64,000 nucleotides of DNA from CAVWUA01 sp963758025 (GTDB taxonomy: Bacteria; Planctomycetota; Planctomycetia; Isosphaerales; Isosphaeraceae): positions 62,001 to 126,000 of the forward strand of contig CAVWUA010000016.1 of NCBI GenBank assembly GCA_963758025.1, in the 5' to 3' direction. The notes beneath the pieces were generated by a model. It was not told the origin of the DNA. It ran no database searches and worked only from the letters and a program-made list of their open reading frames with translations. The translations under genes and the position numbers were made by a program. Positions 10,914-20,101 of the stretch are shown one piece after another (position 1 is the first letter of the stretch; the number at the start of each line of letters is the position of its first letter).

Positions 10914-10978
10914 GTGGCGTCGGCGCGTTCTCGGCGACACCCCGGCGGAAGGTCCAGAGGTCGATCTGGCCGCCTGAA
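10914..10978 (+). repeat. Orphan copy of the last 65 bases of cusA
   Basis: These 65 bases match 4442-4506, the 3' end of cusA including its TGA, at 59 of 65 positions. They would encode WRRRVLGDTPAEGPEVDLAA and a stop, against WRRRVLGGIPAESPEVDPAA in cusA. Upstream of 10914 similarity stops and no pump sequence is present. The copy sits between the terminator of the giant gene and the next gene, so it looks like a relic of a duplicated or recombined cusA locus. Confidence 0.85.
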
Positions 10979-11080
10979 CCGCCCCCGGCATCCCGTTCGC
11001 GGGAGGATTATTCCGAGACCGGCCGAGGGCCTTTCGTTGCGCAAGGCCGCCTTGTTTCGGGGCTGTCGAAGGTCAGACCG

Positions 11081-11959
11081 ATGAATGACGAGCCGAAGTC
11101 ACGCTCCGTCGTCACCAACGGCGTCTCCCTGCACGTGGCCCAGGCCGGCCCGGAGGACGGGCCGCCGGTGATCCTGCTGCACGGCTTCCCCGAGTACTGG
11201 GCCGGCTGGCGGCACCAGATTGGCCCGCTGGCCGACGCGGGTTTCCGCGTGCTCGCACCCGATCAACGCGGCTATAACCGATCCGACAAGCCCGAGGGGA
11301 TCGCCGCCTACGCCCTCGACGTGCTGGCGGCCGACGTCGTCGGGCTGATCGACGCGAACGGCTGGAGCCAGGCGGCGCTGGTCGGCCACGACTGGGGCGG
11401 TCTCGTCGCCTGGTGGGTGGCGCTGACGGCTCCGGATCGCGTGGAACGGCTGGCGATCCTCAACGCTCCGCACCCGGTCGCCTTCCGCCGCTACGTCCGG
11501 ACCCATCCGGCGCAGCTTCTGCGGAGCTGGTACGTCGGCGTCTTCCAGCTCCCATGGTTGCCCGAGTTTGCCTTCCGGCGGAGAAACTGGCGGGGGCTGA
11601 CCCGGGCGCTGGTCACGACGAGCCGCCCGGGGACCTTCTCGGAGGACGACCTGGCTCGGTATCGGCAGGCGTGGTCGGAGCCGGGGGCCATCCGGGCCAT
11701 GATCCACTGGTATCGGGCGGCCTTGCGCGATCGTCCCGAGCCGCCGGGCAGCCCGCGCATCCGCGTGCCGACGCGGCTTCTCTGGGGACCGGGAGACCGC
11801 TTCCTGAGCCGGGGGCTGGCCGAGGCCAGTCTGGCGTTCTGCGACGAGGGGCGGCTGGAGTGGGTTGAGGGGGCGACGCACTGGCTCCAGCACGAGGAAC
11901 CGGAGCGGGTCAATCGCCTGCTGCTCGACTTCCTGAACGGGGCCGCGGGCGAGGCTTGA
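11081..11959 (+). CDS. Alpha/beta hydrolase, epoxide hydrolase-like
   Basis: This is a cytoplasmic alpha/beta hydrolase of 292 residues that probably opens epoxides or acts on a related small ester or halide. The oxyanion motif HGFPEYW is at 34-40. The nucleophile elbow GHDWGG places an aspartate at 104, the residue used by epoxide hydrolases and dehalogenases instead of serine. Acid D239 (LLWGPGDRF) and base H267 (GATHWLQHEEP) complete a catalytic triad. A lid-region tyrosine in IHWYRAAL fits the epoxide-ring activating role. The length is normal. It is convergent with the next gene across a palindrome. Dehalogenase is the main alternative; HGFPEYW favours epoxide hydrolase. Confidence 0.85.
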   Translation: MNDEPKSRSVVTNGVSLHVAQAGPEDGPPVILLHGFPEYWAGWRHQIGPLADAGFRVLAPDQRGYNRSDKPEGIAAYALDVLAADVVGLIDANGWSQAALVGHDWGGLVAWWVALTAPDRVERLAILNAPHPVAFRRYVRTHPAQLLRSWYVGVFQLPWLPEFAFRRRNWRGLTRALVTTSRPGTFSEDDLARYRQAWSEPGAIRAMIHWYRAALRDRPEPPGSPRIRVPTRLLWGPGDRFLSRGLAEASLAFCDEGRLEWVEGATHWLQHEEPERVNRLLLDFLNGAAGEA

Positions 11960-12016
11960 ACCTCAAGCGGCTCCGTCGGCGGGTTTCCTGGCCCGCGACG
12001 AAGGATGATTCTCAGC

Positions 12017-12061
12017 CCACGCGATCGGCGACGTTTTCCGAAAACGTCGCCGATCGCGTGG
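12017..12061. terminator. 45-base perfect palindrome between convergent genes
   Basis: Bases 12017-12038 are exactly complementary to 12040-12061 (22 pairs, one central base), with TTTTC-C-GAAAA at the centre. It lies between a plus-strand stop at 11959 and a minus-strand stop at 12098. A bidirectional terminator is the simplest reading, although the T tract lies inside the stem. Confidence 0.7.
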
Positions 12062-12097
12062 ACGCCTGGTTTTCTCCCGATCACCCGAACCTCACCC

Positions 12098-13629
12098 TCA
12101 CGCCTTCAGCGCGGCCCGGGTTCGCTCGACCAGGCTGTTGTCGCGGTCGCCGGAGCCGGGGAGCAACTGCATGCTGGCGGCGAGGTAGCGGTCGCGCCAC
12201 TTCGGCGAGATGTGGTAGTAATCCTCAAGCGCGGCCGAGCTGAACTTGTAGTCGTGGGCGTCGTTCCCTTTGAGGAAGACCAGGCGCCGGGCGGCGTCGA
12301 TCAAGGCGGTGGGATCGCCCCCCTCGCTCAGATAGGCGAGGGTCTTGCGGGTGGCGTCGTCGCGGTTCTGGCTGACCTCGGCGAAGATCTCCTCGATCGC
12401 CCCCTCGGGTTTGTCCGTGCTCGGCTTGACCGGCTCGACCTTCGCGATATCGACGTCCTTGACCTTGCCCCGGCCGCCCATCGCGTCGCGGAACATCGGC
12501 AGGAACGCGGCGTTCTGGAGCATCAGGAGGCGGCGGGTCTCATCGTTGTCGCTGGACTGGTACGCGTAGCGCAGGGCGTTGGTCGAGGTCGCCGAGTGCA
12601 GGGAGACGATCCCCGCCTGTCGCATCAAGAGCTCGCCCGCGCCATCGAGCAGGGCGTCCCAGATCGACTGCGGCGCGGTGCCCCGGTTCAGGAGTTCGAC
12701 GACCTTCTGGCAACACGCCTCGTTGTCGGCGTTGCGGAGGGTGTCGAGCATCTCCTCGGTGGCCGACGCGTTCGGCTCGCCCCCTTGCCAGTCATCGCGG
12801 ATCGTCCTGGCGAGTTCCTGGTTGCGGCGCCAGGGGCGGTCGGCCGGGTCGTCGCGTTCGGCGGGATTGCCGTCCTCGTGGTTCAACAGGGCGTAGGCCA
12901 GGGAGCGGAGGACCGGCTCGGCGTGCTGCCAGCCGATGCACTGGAGCGTGCGGCGGCTGTTGGCGACGTAGATCGCCTTGTGGCCGATCGAGCGGAAGTC
13001 GCGGGCACCGTAGCGGAAGAAGATCTCGTACACCTCGTTCGACCCGGCGTGCCGGGCCAGGGAGGCGATGGCGGCGTCGGCGGCGGCCTCGTCCCAGCGG
13101 TCCATGGCGTGGGTGAACGCCTCGCGGGCCTTGCGCGCGGGGGGACGGCCTGCTCATCGACCGGGCTCATCGTCCAGTTCCCCTCCTGGACGTCCCGGGC
13201 CTGCGAGTCCTTGAAGTAATCCAGGGCCCAGAAGATCGGCAGCCAGCGATCGCTGTCGGGCGAGGCGAGGCTCGCCAGGTGCGCGGAGTTGACCACCAGG
13301 ACCGCGTGGAACTTGAACCCGACGTTCGGCCTCGGCTGGACGTTGCGGACCCCGGCCAGGAGCAAGGCGGCGAGAACCTCCTGATAGCTGGTCCCCTTGT
13401 CGATCCGCGCGGCGACCTCTTCGAGCAGGCGGTCGCGGGAGGTTTCCTCCAGCAGGCGGACGAGCGGCTCGATCTCCGGCTGGAGCCGGACGACGTTCGG
13501 GTCGAGATTCGCCTCCTCGGCGGAGACGGGCCGGAGCCGGGACAGGAACGTCAGGTCGCCCAGACCGAGCAGGGTTCCCCCCGCCGCGGCCGACTTGAGG
13601 AACTGTCGGCGATCAGCGCGGATGGTCAT
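12098..13629 (-). CDS. Tat-exported conserved protein of unknown function, frameshifted
   Basis: I do not recognise the family. The protein of ~510 residues begins with a twin-arginine signal (DRRQFLKSAAAGGTLLGLGD), so it should be exported folded. The start ATG at 13629 places this signal at the N-terminus; longer upstream reading is possible but puts the Tat motif ~40 residues in. The first ~160 residues read in one frame down to about 13140. The remainder (THAMDRWDEAAADAAIASLA onward, 335 residues) reads in another, so a single break lies at about 13130-13150. The body is alpha-helical with no metal or catalytic motif that I can see. It is transcribed divergently from the TPR/Hsp70 cluster. 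Confidence 0.7.
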
Positions 13630-13953
13630 GGTGATCCTCCCTGGAGAGTATTGGAGATTCGGACGGACGCGGATTCTCTCGGCGATTATCCCGCGCACGG
13701 GACGTGGCGTTAAGGGGCCTCCCCCGACCTCTCCCAAAGGAAAGAAATCGTGCGGTCCCCCTTCCTCCTCTCAGCGACAACGGCCCCCGGCGTGGCCCGA
13801 GAGAGCCTTTGGCGTGTCAGTCGATTGTGTCGCGTGAACCTCGGCATTAAGATGGGACAGGCCGGAACGTCAGCCCGAAACCGAGCCGACATTCCGATTT
13901 GCAACCTCAACGTATTCTCGCTACCGCGTCTCCGAAGGAAATCGGGCCAGCTC
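13630..13953. other. Intergenic region between divergent genes
   Basis: No gene is visible in these 324 bases. A possible promoter for the rightward TPR/Hsp70 cluster is listed separately. Confidence 0.6.
13825..13853 (+). promoter_or_regulatory. Possible sigma70-type promoter for the TPR/Hsp70 cluster
   Basis: TTGTGT and TAAGAT are separated by exactly 17 bases, about 100 bases upstream of the start codon at 13954. The match to TTGACA/TATAAT is partial and planctomycete promoters are poorly defined, so this is tentative. Confidence 0.3.
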
Positions 13954-16472
13954 ATGGCGTCCAGGCACAAGAAGCACGGGAAAGGCAAGGCGGATTCGCC
14001 CGACGATCCCCGTCAGGAAACCCTGCGACTGATGGAGAAGGGGCGGTTCAAGGACGCGGTCCGGCAGGCGAAGATCGTCTTCCGCGACCACGGCACGGCG
14101 GAGAACCACGTCTTGCTGGAGCGGGCCTATCTGGGACGGGTACGGCAGCTCCAGGAGGAAGGAATGCCGGCGTCGGCCGAGGAAGTGGCCCGGCACCTGC
14201 TGGACTTCGGCGTGACCGAACCCGAGGTGACGGCCACGCTGACGAAGCTCTTGCCCACCCTGGGCCTGACCGCCGAGGCGCTGCGGTTTCAGGACCGCCT
14301 GGAGGAACCCGAGGCGCTGGGTGGACTGCTCGGCTCCGTGGTCGACGCGGCGGTGATCGACCCGAAGCACGCGCCGGCGTCGCGTCCCGAGATCCGCGAG
14401 AACGCCCTGCGAGTCCGATCGTGCCTGGAGGCGCTGGAGGACGGGCGGCCGGACGAGGAGGCCCTGGCCCCCTTGCGGGACATCCCCCGCCACTCGCCGT
14501 TCGCCGACTGGAAGCTGTTCGCCCGGGGGCTGGCGGCGTACCACCGGGGCGACCTCGACGAGATGCGGGCCAACTGGGGCCGGCTGGACCCCCAACGAGC
14601 CTCCGCGCGGATCGCCGCCCCCTTGCGCGGGCTGGCCGAGCCGGACGGCAGCGGCGCCTCGGCCCTGGAATCGGTTCCGTCCGCTCTGGAAACGGCCGTA
14701 CTGCACGCCCCCGTGCTGGCTCGCCTTCGTGAGATGCACGATCGCATCTCCCAGGGGAGGTGGACGGAGATCCTGCGCGACCTGGGCGACCTCCGCAAGG
14801 CCCTCCAGCAGATCGACCCGGCCCTGTCCGCGCGGATCACCGAGGCGCTGTACGCGCCGCTGCTCAAGTCAACTGAGAGCGCCGACACCGAGTACCAGGC
14901 GCGGAGCGCCTGCGCAAGTTCACCCGGCTGGCCGACTCCTTGCCACTCGACCCGAGCTGGGACCGCCTCTGGGCCTTGTTCGAGGAGGGGCCTTATGGCG
15001 ATCTCGACGAGTCGGAGCGACTCTGGCAGGCATACGCCGAATCCCTCGGCGGCTTGCCCGTCCTGAGCGCGGCGGAACGCCCGGTGGCCCAGGGCCTCGT
15101 CTTTCGACACCTGGCGATGCTCCTGCTGGCCGAGATCCGGGAGGCCGAGGAATCAAATCCCTTCCCGGCCATTTTTTCAGGCTTTGGATTTGCGGCCGCG
15201 GCAGAACCCGACACGCGGGCGTTGAAAAAGCAGGCTCTGAAGTACCTGAAAAAAAGCCTGCAACGGGATCCCACGAACCGCGTAACGCATAGCATTCGGT
15301 ACCTGACCTTGATGCTCTGGAAGCAGCCCGATGACGCCGCCAAGGCCGCGCGGGAACTGCTGGAGCACGTGCCCGACGATGCCGAGGCCCTTCAGTTCCT
15401 GGTGCTGCATCACCTGAAGAACGACGACCCTCTCCCCGCCCAGCCGCTGGTTCGCCGGCTTCGCGAATTGAAACCGCTGGACCCGTCCCTACGAAACATG
15501 GAGTGGAGCGTGCTGATCAACTCGGCGCGGACGCACGCACGCAAGAAGAAGTGGGACCAGGGACGCGCCGCGTTCGACGAGGCCGATCGGGTCAAGCCGG
15601 AAGATCGTCAGTCGTACCACGTTCTCGGCCGCCGGGCGATCTTTGAGCTGAAAGCCGGCAATACCGAGCGTGCCGAGGCGCTGATCGAGGAAGCCCAGAC
15701 GCGCATCGCGGAACCAACCCCGCTCTGGCTCTTGCTCGATCTTCAGGCGATCCGCTACAGCCTGCCCAAGCCGAAACGCGAACGCTTCACGAAGCTGTTG
15801 AATGCCGGCATCAAGGGAAAATGCCGAGGCGATTCGGCCGGCGAGATGGCTCGGCTCCTCGAAGCCTACCTGCTCTCCGACCAGAATTACCGGGGCCGCG
15901 CCACGCACCTGAAGCTTATCAATGACTACATCCGCCGGTGTACGCGGAACAAGTTCCAGGAGGAAGACCTTCGGGCCGTCTGCTCGTTCCTGATCGCCCA
16001 GGAAAAGAATTATCGTATCGAGCAAGTCCTGGAGAAGATGATCAACAAGGGCCTCAAGAACTTCCCCAATAGCCCCCATATCCTCTACCTGGCCGGGGAT
16101 TTCGAGATCGAGAAAGGGCCGATCCTCTGCGACATCAGGGCCGCGCGTCGGGATCTTGAGAAGGCGCTGAAGATCGTGCGCGAATCGAACGATCCCGAGG
16201 TTCTCGCCCTCGAACCGCAAATCAAGCAGCGTCTGACGTTCCTGGCCGAGGTCACGGAACAGAGGCTGCCCGGTCCGGCCACGCTCCCGCCGGACATTTT
16301 CGGGAATCTCGGCGGGATCTTCGGCGAGATGGATCTGGATGAGTATGACGACGAATTTGACGATGATGATGATGGCGAAGACGACCTGTATGACGACGAG
16401 CCGCCGCCGCAACCGAAACGTGCCACGAGCGGCTCCCGGAAACCGAAGCCGAAAAAGAAAAGGAAACGCTAA
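13954..16472 (+). CDS. Large TPR-type repeat protein with acidic and basic C-terminal tail, frameshifted
   Basis: This is a helical-repeat protein of about 839 residues, probably a scaffold or co-factor for the adjacent Hsp70 genes. The start MASRHKKHGKGKADSPDD at 13954 is preferred because the upstream in-frame reading looks non-coding. TPR-like helix pairs run through the protein (for example LRLMEKGRFKDAVRQAKIVF, then AALEDAL-type units, and KARKKWDQGRAAFDEAD near the C-terminal half). The tail has an acidic cluster (DEYDDEFDDDDDGEDDLYDD) followed by a very basic end (KPKPKKKRKR). The frame changes by -1 at about 14905 (ESADTEYQAR to ERLRKFTRLADSL). It precedes the J-like gene by 6 bases, so they are probably co-transcribed. 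No signal peptide is seen. Confidence 0.75.
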
Positions 16473-16478
16473 GCGACC

Positions 16479-16770
16479 ATGAGCGATCCCCACGCCACAC
16501 TCGGCCTGAAGCCGGACGCCAGCGAGGAGGAGGTCCGCCGGCGCTACCTGGAACTTGTCCGCGAGTTCCCGCCGGACCGCGCCGGAACGGTTCGCCGAGA
16601 TCCGGGAAGCCTACGACCACCTGCGCGACCCGGCCACCCGCCTGGAGGCGCGGATCTTGCGGCCGCCGATGGATGACTCCTTGCCCCTGATCGCGCGCGA
16701 CCTCCGCGCGCGAATCCGCGCTGCGAGGCCCCCGGTGTCGGTTCTGATGGCCCTGGCGGGCAAAGCATGA
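16479..16770 (+). CDS. J-domain-like protein lacking the HPD histidine, frameshifted
   Basis: The ~96-residue product starts with a J-domain pattern: DPHATLGLKPDASEEEVRRR, YLELVREFPPD, then PERFAEIREAYDHLRDPATR. In classic J proteins the loop after helix II carries HPD, needed to stimulate DnaK ATPase; here the tripeptide is PPD. A frame change (+1) at about 16578-16590 splits the domain just after this loop, so an error near the motif is possible, but REFPPD itself lies in the undisturbed first part. The stop overlaps the start of the GrpE-like gene (ATGA at 16767-16770). Its position between a TPR protein and GrpE/DnaK genes supports a co-chaperone role. Confidence 0.7.
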
Positions 16771-17543
16771 TGGACGCCGAACGAATCGACGAAGAGGAGC
16801 TTCTGGATCGGTTCCGCCACTGGCTGCGCGAGGCCAGTGCCGAGGCCGACCGGCTTGACGCGGAGGGGACCGAACCCGAAGCGCCGGTCGTCGGCCTGTA
16901 CCGGCTGGTCGAGGAGTTTACCGCTCTCCGGCATGAGGTGAAGCTTCAGACGCGCGGCACGAGGGGCCTACAGGAACAGGCCGAGTCGCTGCTTGGCGGC
17001 CTTCGAGGCGCGATCGAGCAGTTCCAGTCGGTCGAGCCTCGCGAGCAACAGGCGGCCTGGGCAGCGGGCCGGTCCCTGGCCGAGGCCCTGGCCGAATTGA
17101 ACGAGGCGCTCGACCGAGGCCGCGCCGGGATCGAACGGCTCCGCCAGCGCTACGACGAAGGCCCCACGCTCGATGAATCCCTGGCCGACCTGTTCGCCCG
17201 GCAGTCCTGGCTGGAGCGACTGTTCACCCGGAGCTACCACGCCCGGGTGATGCACGTTGCTCGCCAGGGCGTCGCGGCCTTCCGCGAACAGCTCGACGCC
17301 CTGGATGAAGGTTACGAGCTGATCCAGTCCCGGCTCCGGCGCGCGCTTCGGGCCGAGGAGATCGAGCCGATCGACGCCCCCGGCCAACCGGTCGATCCCG
17401 AGCGCATGACGGTTGTCGAGATGGTGGATCGTCCCGATCTTCCTCCCGGAGTGGTTGTGGATGAGGTCCGCCGCGGGTACACCTGGAAAGGACGTGTTCT
17501 CCGTTTCGCGGAAGTCCGCGCCGCGAGGAAGCAGCCATCATGA
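16767..17543 (+). CDS. grpE: GrpE-family nucleotide exchange factor (divergent)
   Basis: The protein of 258 residues should exchange ADP on the neighbouring DnaK. A long helical N-terminal part (LYRLVEEFTALRHEVKLQTR and onward) matches the GrpE coiled coil. The C-terminal beta part ends PPGVVVDEVRRGYTWKGRVL, close to the GrpE signature PGTVxxVxxxGYxxxxRVLRPA. It is longer than E. coli GrpE (197) because of the middle helical region (residues ~75-190). The start overlaps the J-like stop by ATGA, so translation is probably coupled. The family call rests on the tail and on context; it is a diverged member. Confidence 0.75.
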   Translation: MMDAERIDEEELLDRFRHWLREASAEADRLDAEGTEPEAPVVGLYRLVEEFTALRHEVKLQTRGTRGLQEQAESLLGGLRGAIEQFQSVEPREQQAAWAAGRSLAEALAELNEALDRGRAGIERLRQRYDEGPTLDESLADLFARQSWLERLFTRSYHARVMHVARQGVAAFREQLDALDEGYELIQSRLRRALRAEEIEPIDAPGQPVDPERMTVVEMVDRPDLPPGVVVDEVRRGYTWKGRVLRFAEVRAARKQPS

Positions 17544-17588
17544 GCCGCCAGGCCGACACCATATTATTGAGTTCAGCATCGCGAATAG

Positions 17589-17649
17589 CACATTCCAGAT
17601 TTCAGACCTTCAAGGAGGAAAGGGAGTTCCGGAATCTGGAATGTACCAT
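17589..17649 (+). repeat. Dispersed hairpin repeat, copy 1, in the dnaK leader
   Basis: This 61-base element matches the reverse complement of 20298-20358 at 50 of 61 positions. It has internal dyad symmetry: with flanks, the outer ~28 bases pair (GCATCGCG, CACATTCCAGATTT against the far arm). It occupies the 191-base gap between the GrpE-like gene and dnaK, so an RNA hairpin would form in the dnaK leader. No CIRCE-type operator is seen here. Confidence 0.75.
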
Positions 17650-17734
17650 CCGCGATGCGGCAGTCAGTCATAGTCGTATACAATCCATCCGTCATCAGAC
17701 ATCAAGCCATTCCTCCTGCCCAGGGTGACGCCCC

Positions 17735-19510
17735 ATGGAAACGATCATCGGGATCGATCTCGGGACGACCAACAGCGAGGTCGCCGCGATTCAGGACGGC
17801 CGGCCGGTCGTGCTGGAGGAGGACGGCGACCCGATCCTGCCGTCGGTCGTCGGCCTGGACGAGCAAGGCCGCCTGCTGGTCGGCCGCGCCGCGAGGAACC
17901 AGGAGGTTCTCGCCCCCGAACGCACGGTCCGGTCGATCAAGCGGAAGATGGGTCAGGAGATCACCGTCCGGCTGGGAGACCAGGAGTACACGCCGCAGGA
18001 AATCTCGGCGATGATCCTCCGCACGCTCAAGGAGCGCGCGGAGAAGGTACTGGGCCTGGCCGTGCGCAAGGCGGTCATCACCGTGCCGGCCTACTTCAAC
18101 GAGGGCCAGCGCCAGGCGACCCGCGAGGCCGGTGAGCTGGCCGGGCTGGAGGTCGTCCGCATCATCAACGAGCCGACGGCCGCCGTCCTGACCTACGACC
18201 CGCACCCTCCCGAGATGGAGCGGCTCCTGGTCTATGACCTCGGCGGCGGCACGTTCGACGTCTCCATCGCGCAGGTCGAGAGCGGCGTTGTCGAGATCCT
18301 CGCCAGCCACGGCGATACCCACCTCGGCGGCGACGACTTCGATCAGTTGCTCGTCGATTACGTCTGCAATCGCTTCGCCAACCGCCACGGCATCGACCTG
18401 CGCGACACGCCCGTCTCGCGCTCGCGCGTGCTCCGCGCTTCCGAGGATGCCAAGAAGGCCCTCTCGACCGAGGCCGTCGCCAAGATCGAGGAGGAGTTCA
18501 TCGCCGAGAAGGACGGCGTTCCCTTGCACCTGACGTTGGAGATCACCCGCCCGGAGTACGAGGAATTGATCGAGCCGCTGCTGTTCAAGACCCTGGAGCA
18601 CCTCGACCGGGCCCTCTCCGACGCGAAGCTCCAGGCGCAGCAGATCCACAAGGTCGTCCTGGTCGGTGGCGCGACCCGCACGCCGATGGTCCACCGCCTG
18701 CTGGAGGAACGGCTCGGCCGCCCGATCCATTCGGAGATCGAGCCGGACCTGGCCGTGGCGATGGGCGCGGCCGTGCAGGCCGGTCTCATCGCCGGCGTGG
18801 ACGTCGGCCCGGTGCTCGTCGATATCACGCCGCACACCCTCGGCATCGAGACCCTCGGCGAACTGCAAGGGTTCACCTCGATCAACGCCTTTTCACCCAT
18901 TATTGCCCGCAACACCCCCTTGCCGGCGCGTCGGACGGAGATTTACGCGACGGTCGTCGATGGCCAGCCGGGGGCCGATATCCGTGTTTTCCAGGGGGAG
19001 GACCCCGACACCCGCCACGATGAGCTGGTCGGTGAGATTCACGTCGAGGGGCTGGCCGATGTTCCCGCCGGGAACCAGATCTTCGTCCAGCTCGAGCTGG
19101 ACCTCAACGGCATCCTCAACGTCACCGCGACCGAACGCGCCACCGGCCTCGCCCGCCGCGTCACCATCGACAACGCGATGGAACGCTTTCGCAAGCGCGA
19201 GCGCACCGACGCCCACGACCGCCTCGACGCGGTCTTCCGCGTCGTTCATCCCGAGGCGGAAGACGGGGCGGAGGCTGAGCCGCAACCCGCCGACACGATG
19301 GCCCCGGAACAGCGCGAGGCGATCACCCGCGCCGAGGCTCTCATCGCCAAGGCCGAGCGGCTTCTGCCCGACGCCAATTCCGAAGACGCCGACGAGTTGA
19401 AAGCCATGCTCACCGACCTCCGCGCGGCCATCGCCGAACGTGACGCGGCGAAGATCGGCACGATCGCGGGTGAGGTCGAGGACGTGGTGTTTTATCTGGA
19501 AGATCGTTGA
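17735..19510 (+). CDS. dnaK: Hsp70 chaperone DnaK (short paralogue)
   Basis: This is an Hsp70 of 591 residues that folds substrates in an ATP cycle with J and GrpE partners. The ATPase domain has IGIDLGTTNSEVAA (~5-18), INEPTAAVLTYD (~145-157), VYDLGGGTFDVSIA (~167-180) and KVVLVGGATRTPMV (~306-319). The linker and substrate domain start near 355 (DVGPVLVDITPHTLGIETLG). At 591 residues it is shorter than canonical DnaK (~640) and lacks the acidic C-terminal tail motif. It follows J-like and GrpE-like genes and precedes a zinc-ribbon gene. It may be a second, specialised DnaK rather than the housekeeping one; planctomycetes often have several. Confidence 0.95.
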   Translation: METIIGIDLGTTNSEVAAIQDGRPVVLEEDGDPILPSVVGLDEQGRLLVGRAARNQEVLAPERTVRSIKRKMGQEITVRLGDQEYTPQEISAMILRTLKERAEKVLGLAVRKAVITVPAYFNEGQRQATREAGELAGLEVVRIINEPTAAVLTYDPHPPEMERLLVYDLGGGTFDVSIAQVESGVVEILASHGDTHLGGDDFDQLLVDYVCNRFANRHGIDLRDTPVSRSRVLRASEDAKKALSTEAVAKIEEEFIAEKDGVPLHLTLEITRPEYEELIEPLLFKTLEHLDRALSDAKLQAQQIHKVVLVGGATRTPMVHRLLEERLGRPIHSEIEPDLAVAMGAAVQAGLIAGVDVGPVLVDITPHTLGIETLGELQGFTSINAFSPIIARNTPLPARRTEIYATVVDGQPGADIRVFQGEDPDTRHDELVGEIHVEGLADVPAGNQIFVQLELDLNGILNVTATERATGLARRVTIDNAMERFRKRERTDAHDRLDAVFRVVHPEAEDGAEAEPQPADTMAPEQREAITRAEALIAKAERLLPDANSEDADELKAMLTDLRAAIAERDAAKIGTIAGEVEDVVFYLEDR

Positions 19511-19536
19511 GTTGAATTGAACGGAGTGCGCCGCGC

Positions 19537-19851
19537 ATGGAATCCGCCGACAACGACGCGGGGAACGTCCGCTGCCCGACCTGCCGGGCCGTTCAGGAGT
19601 GGTCCGACACCTGCCGGCGCTGCAAGAGTGACCTGACGCTCCTACGTGCCACCGACGCCTCATGGAGCCAGAGCCGCCGCGATTGCCTGCGAGCGATCCG
19701 CGACGGCCGCCCGCGCGACGCCCTGCGCTCCGCGCGTCAGATGCACGCACTCCGACCGGACGGCGAATCCGCCCGCCTGCTCGCGCTGACGTCCGCCCTC
19801 AACGGCCACTGGAATGACGCCGAGGCCCTGGCAAGGGCCGCCGCCGATTGA
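19537..19851 (+). CDS. Small zinc-ribbon protein with a TPR-like helical tail
   Basis: The protein of 104 residues has a four-cysteine zinc ribbon at the N-terminus (VRCPTCRAVQEWSDTCRRCKSD). Two TPR-like helices follow (RDALRSARQMHALRPDGESA, LLALTSALNGHWNDAEALAR). It starts 26 bases after the dnaK stop and is likely in the same transcript. The zinc ribbon plus TPR layout suggests a binding partner of the Hsp70 module; this is inferred from context. Confidence 0.7.
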   Translation: MESADNDAGNVRCPTCRAVQEWSDTCRRCKSDLTLLRATDASWSQSRRDCLRAIRDGRPRDALRSARQMHALRPDGESARLLALTSALNGHWNDAEALARAAAD

Positions 19852-19864
19852 CCCCGGAGCGCCG

Positions 19865-20101
19865 TCACTCGCCGCCGTCGATCCCGATCGCCTCGACGGG
19901 GCACTCCTCCAGGGCCGCCAGACACGCGGCCTCCTCGGCGGGGCCTTCCGGCTGGTGGATCACGTAGCTATACGCCTCCTGATCCTGCCGGACGAAATTC
20001 CTCGGCGCGGTCTCGCGGCAAAGTTCGCAGTCGATACACGTGTGATCGACGTAGAACCGACCAGAGACGTTCTCGGGCACTTTCTGGGAAGGGTCGGCCA
20101 T
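19865..20101 (-). CDS. Ferredoxin, 4Fe-4S type
   Basis: This is a small electron carrier of 78 residues. It has the cluster ligands C-x2-C-x2-C in HTCIDCELCRETAPRNF and a distal cysteine followed by proline in ALEECPVEAIGI, which suits one 4Fe-4S cluster of the Bacillus/Thermotoga single-cluster type. A second Cys in AACLAALEECP lies nearby and could also serve. It has no signal peptide. It is convergent with the zinc-ribbon gene, with only 13 bases between stops. Confidence 0.9.
   Translation of the reverse strand: MADPSQKVPENVSGRFYVDHTCIDCELCRETAPRNFVRQDQEAYSYVIHQPEGPAEEAACLAALEECPVEAIGIDGGE

Noticed and set aside
17544..17734. CIRCE or sigma32-type heat-shock control site before dnaK
   Set aside because: No TTAGCACTC-N9-GAGTGCTAA inverted repeat or clear heat-shock promoter was found; only the dispersed hairpin repeat is present.
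17702..18868. Long minus-strand frame opposite dnaK
   Set aside because: It is a shadow of the conserved Hsp70 gene with no motif of its own.
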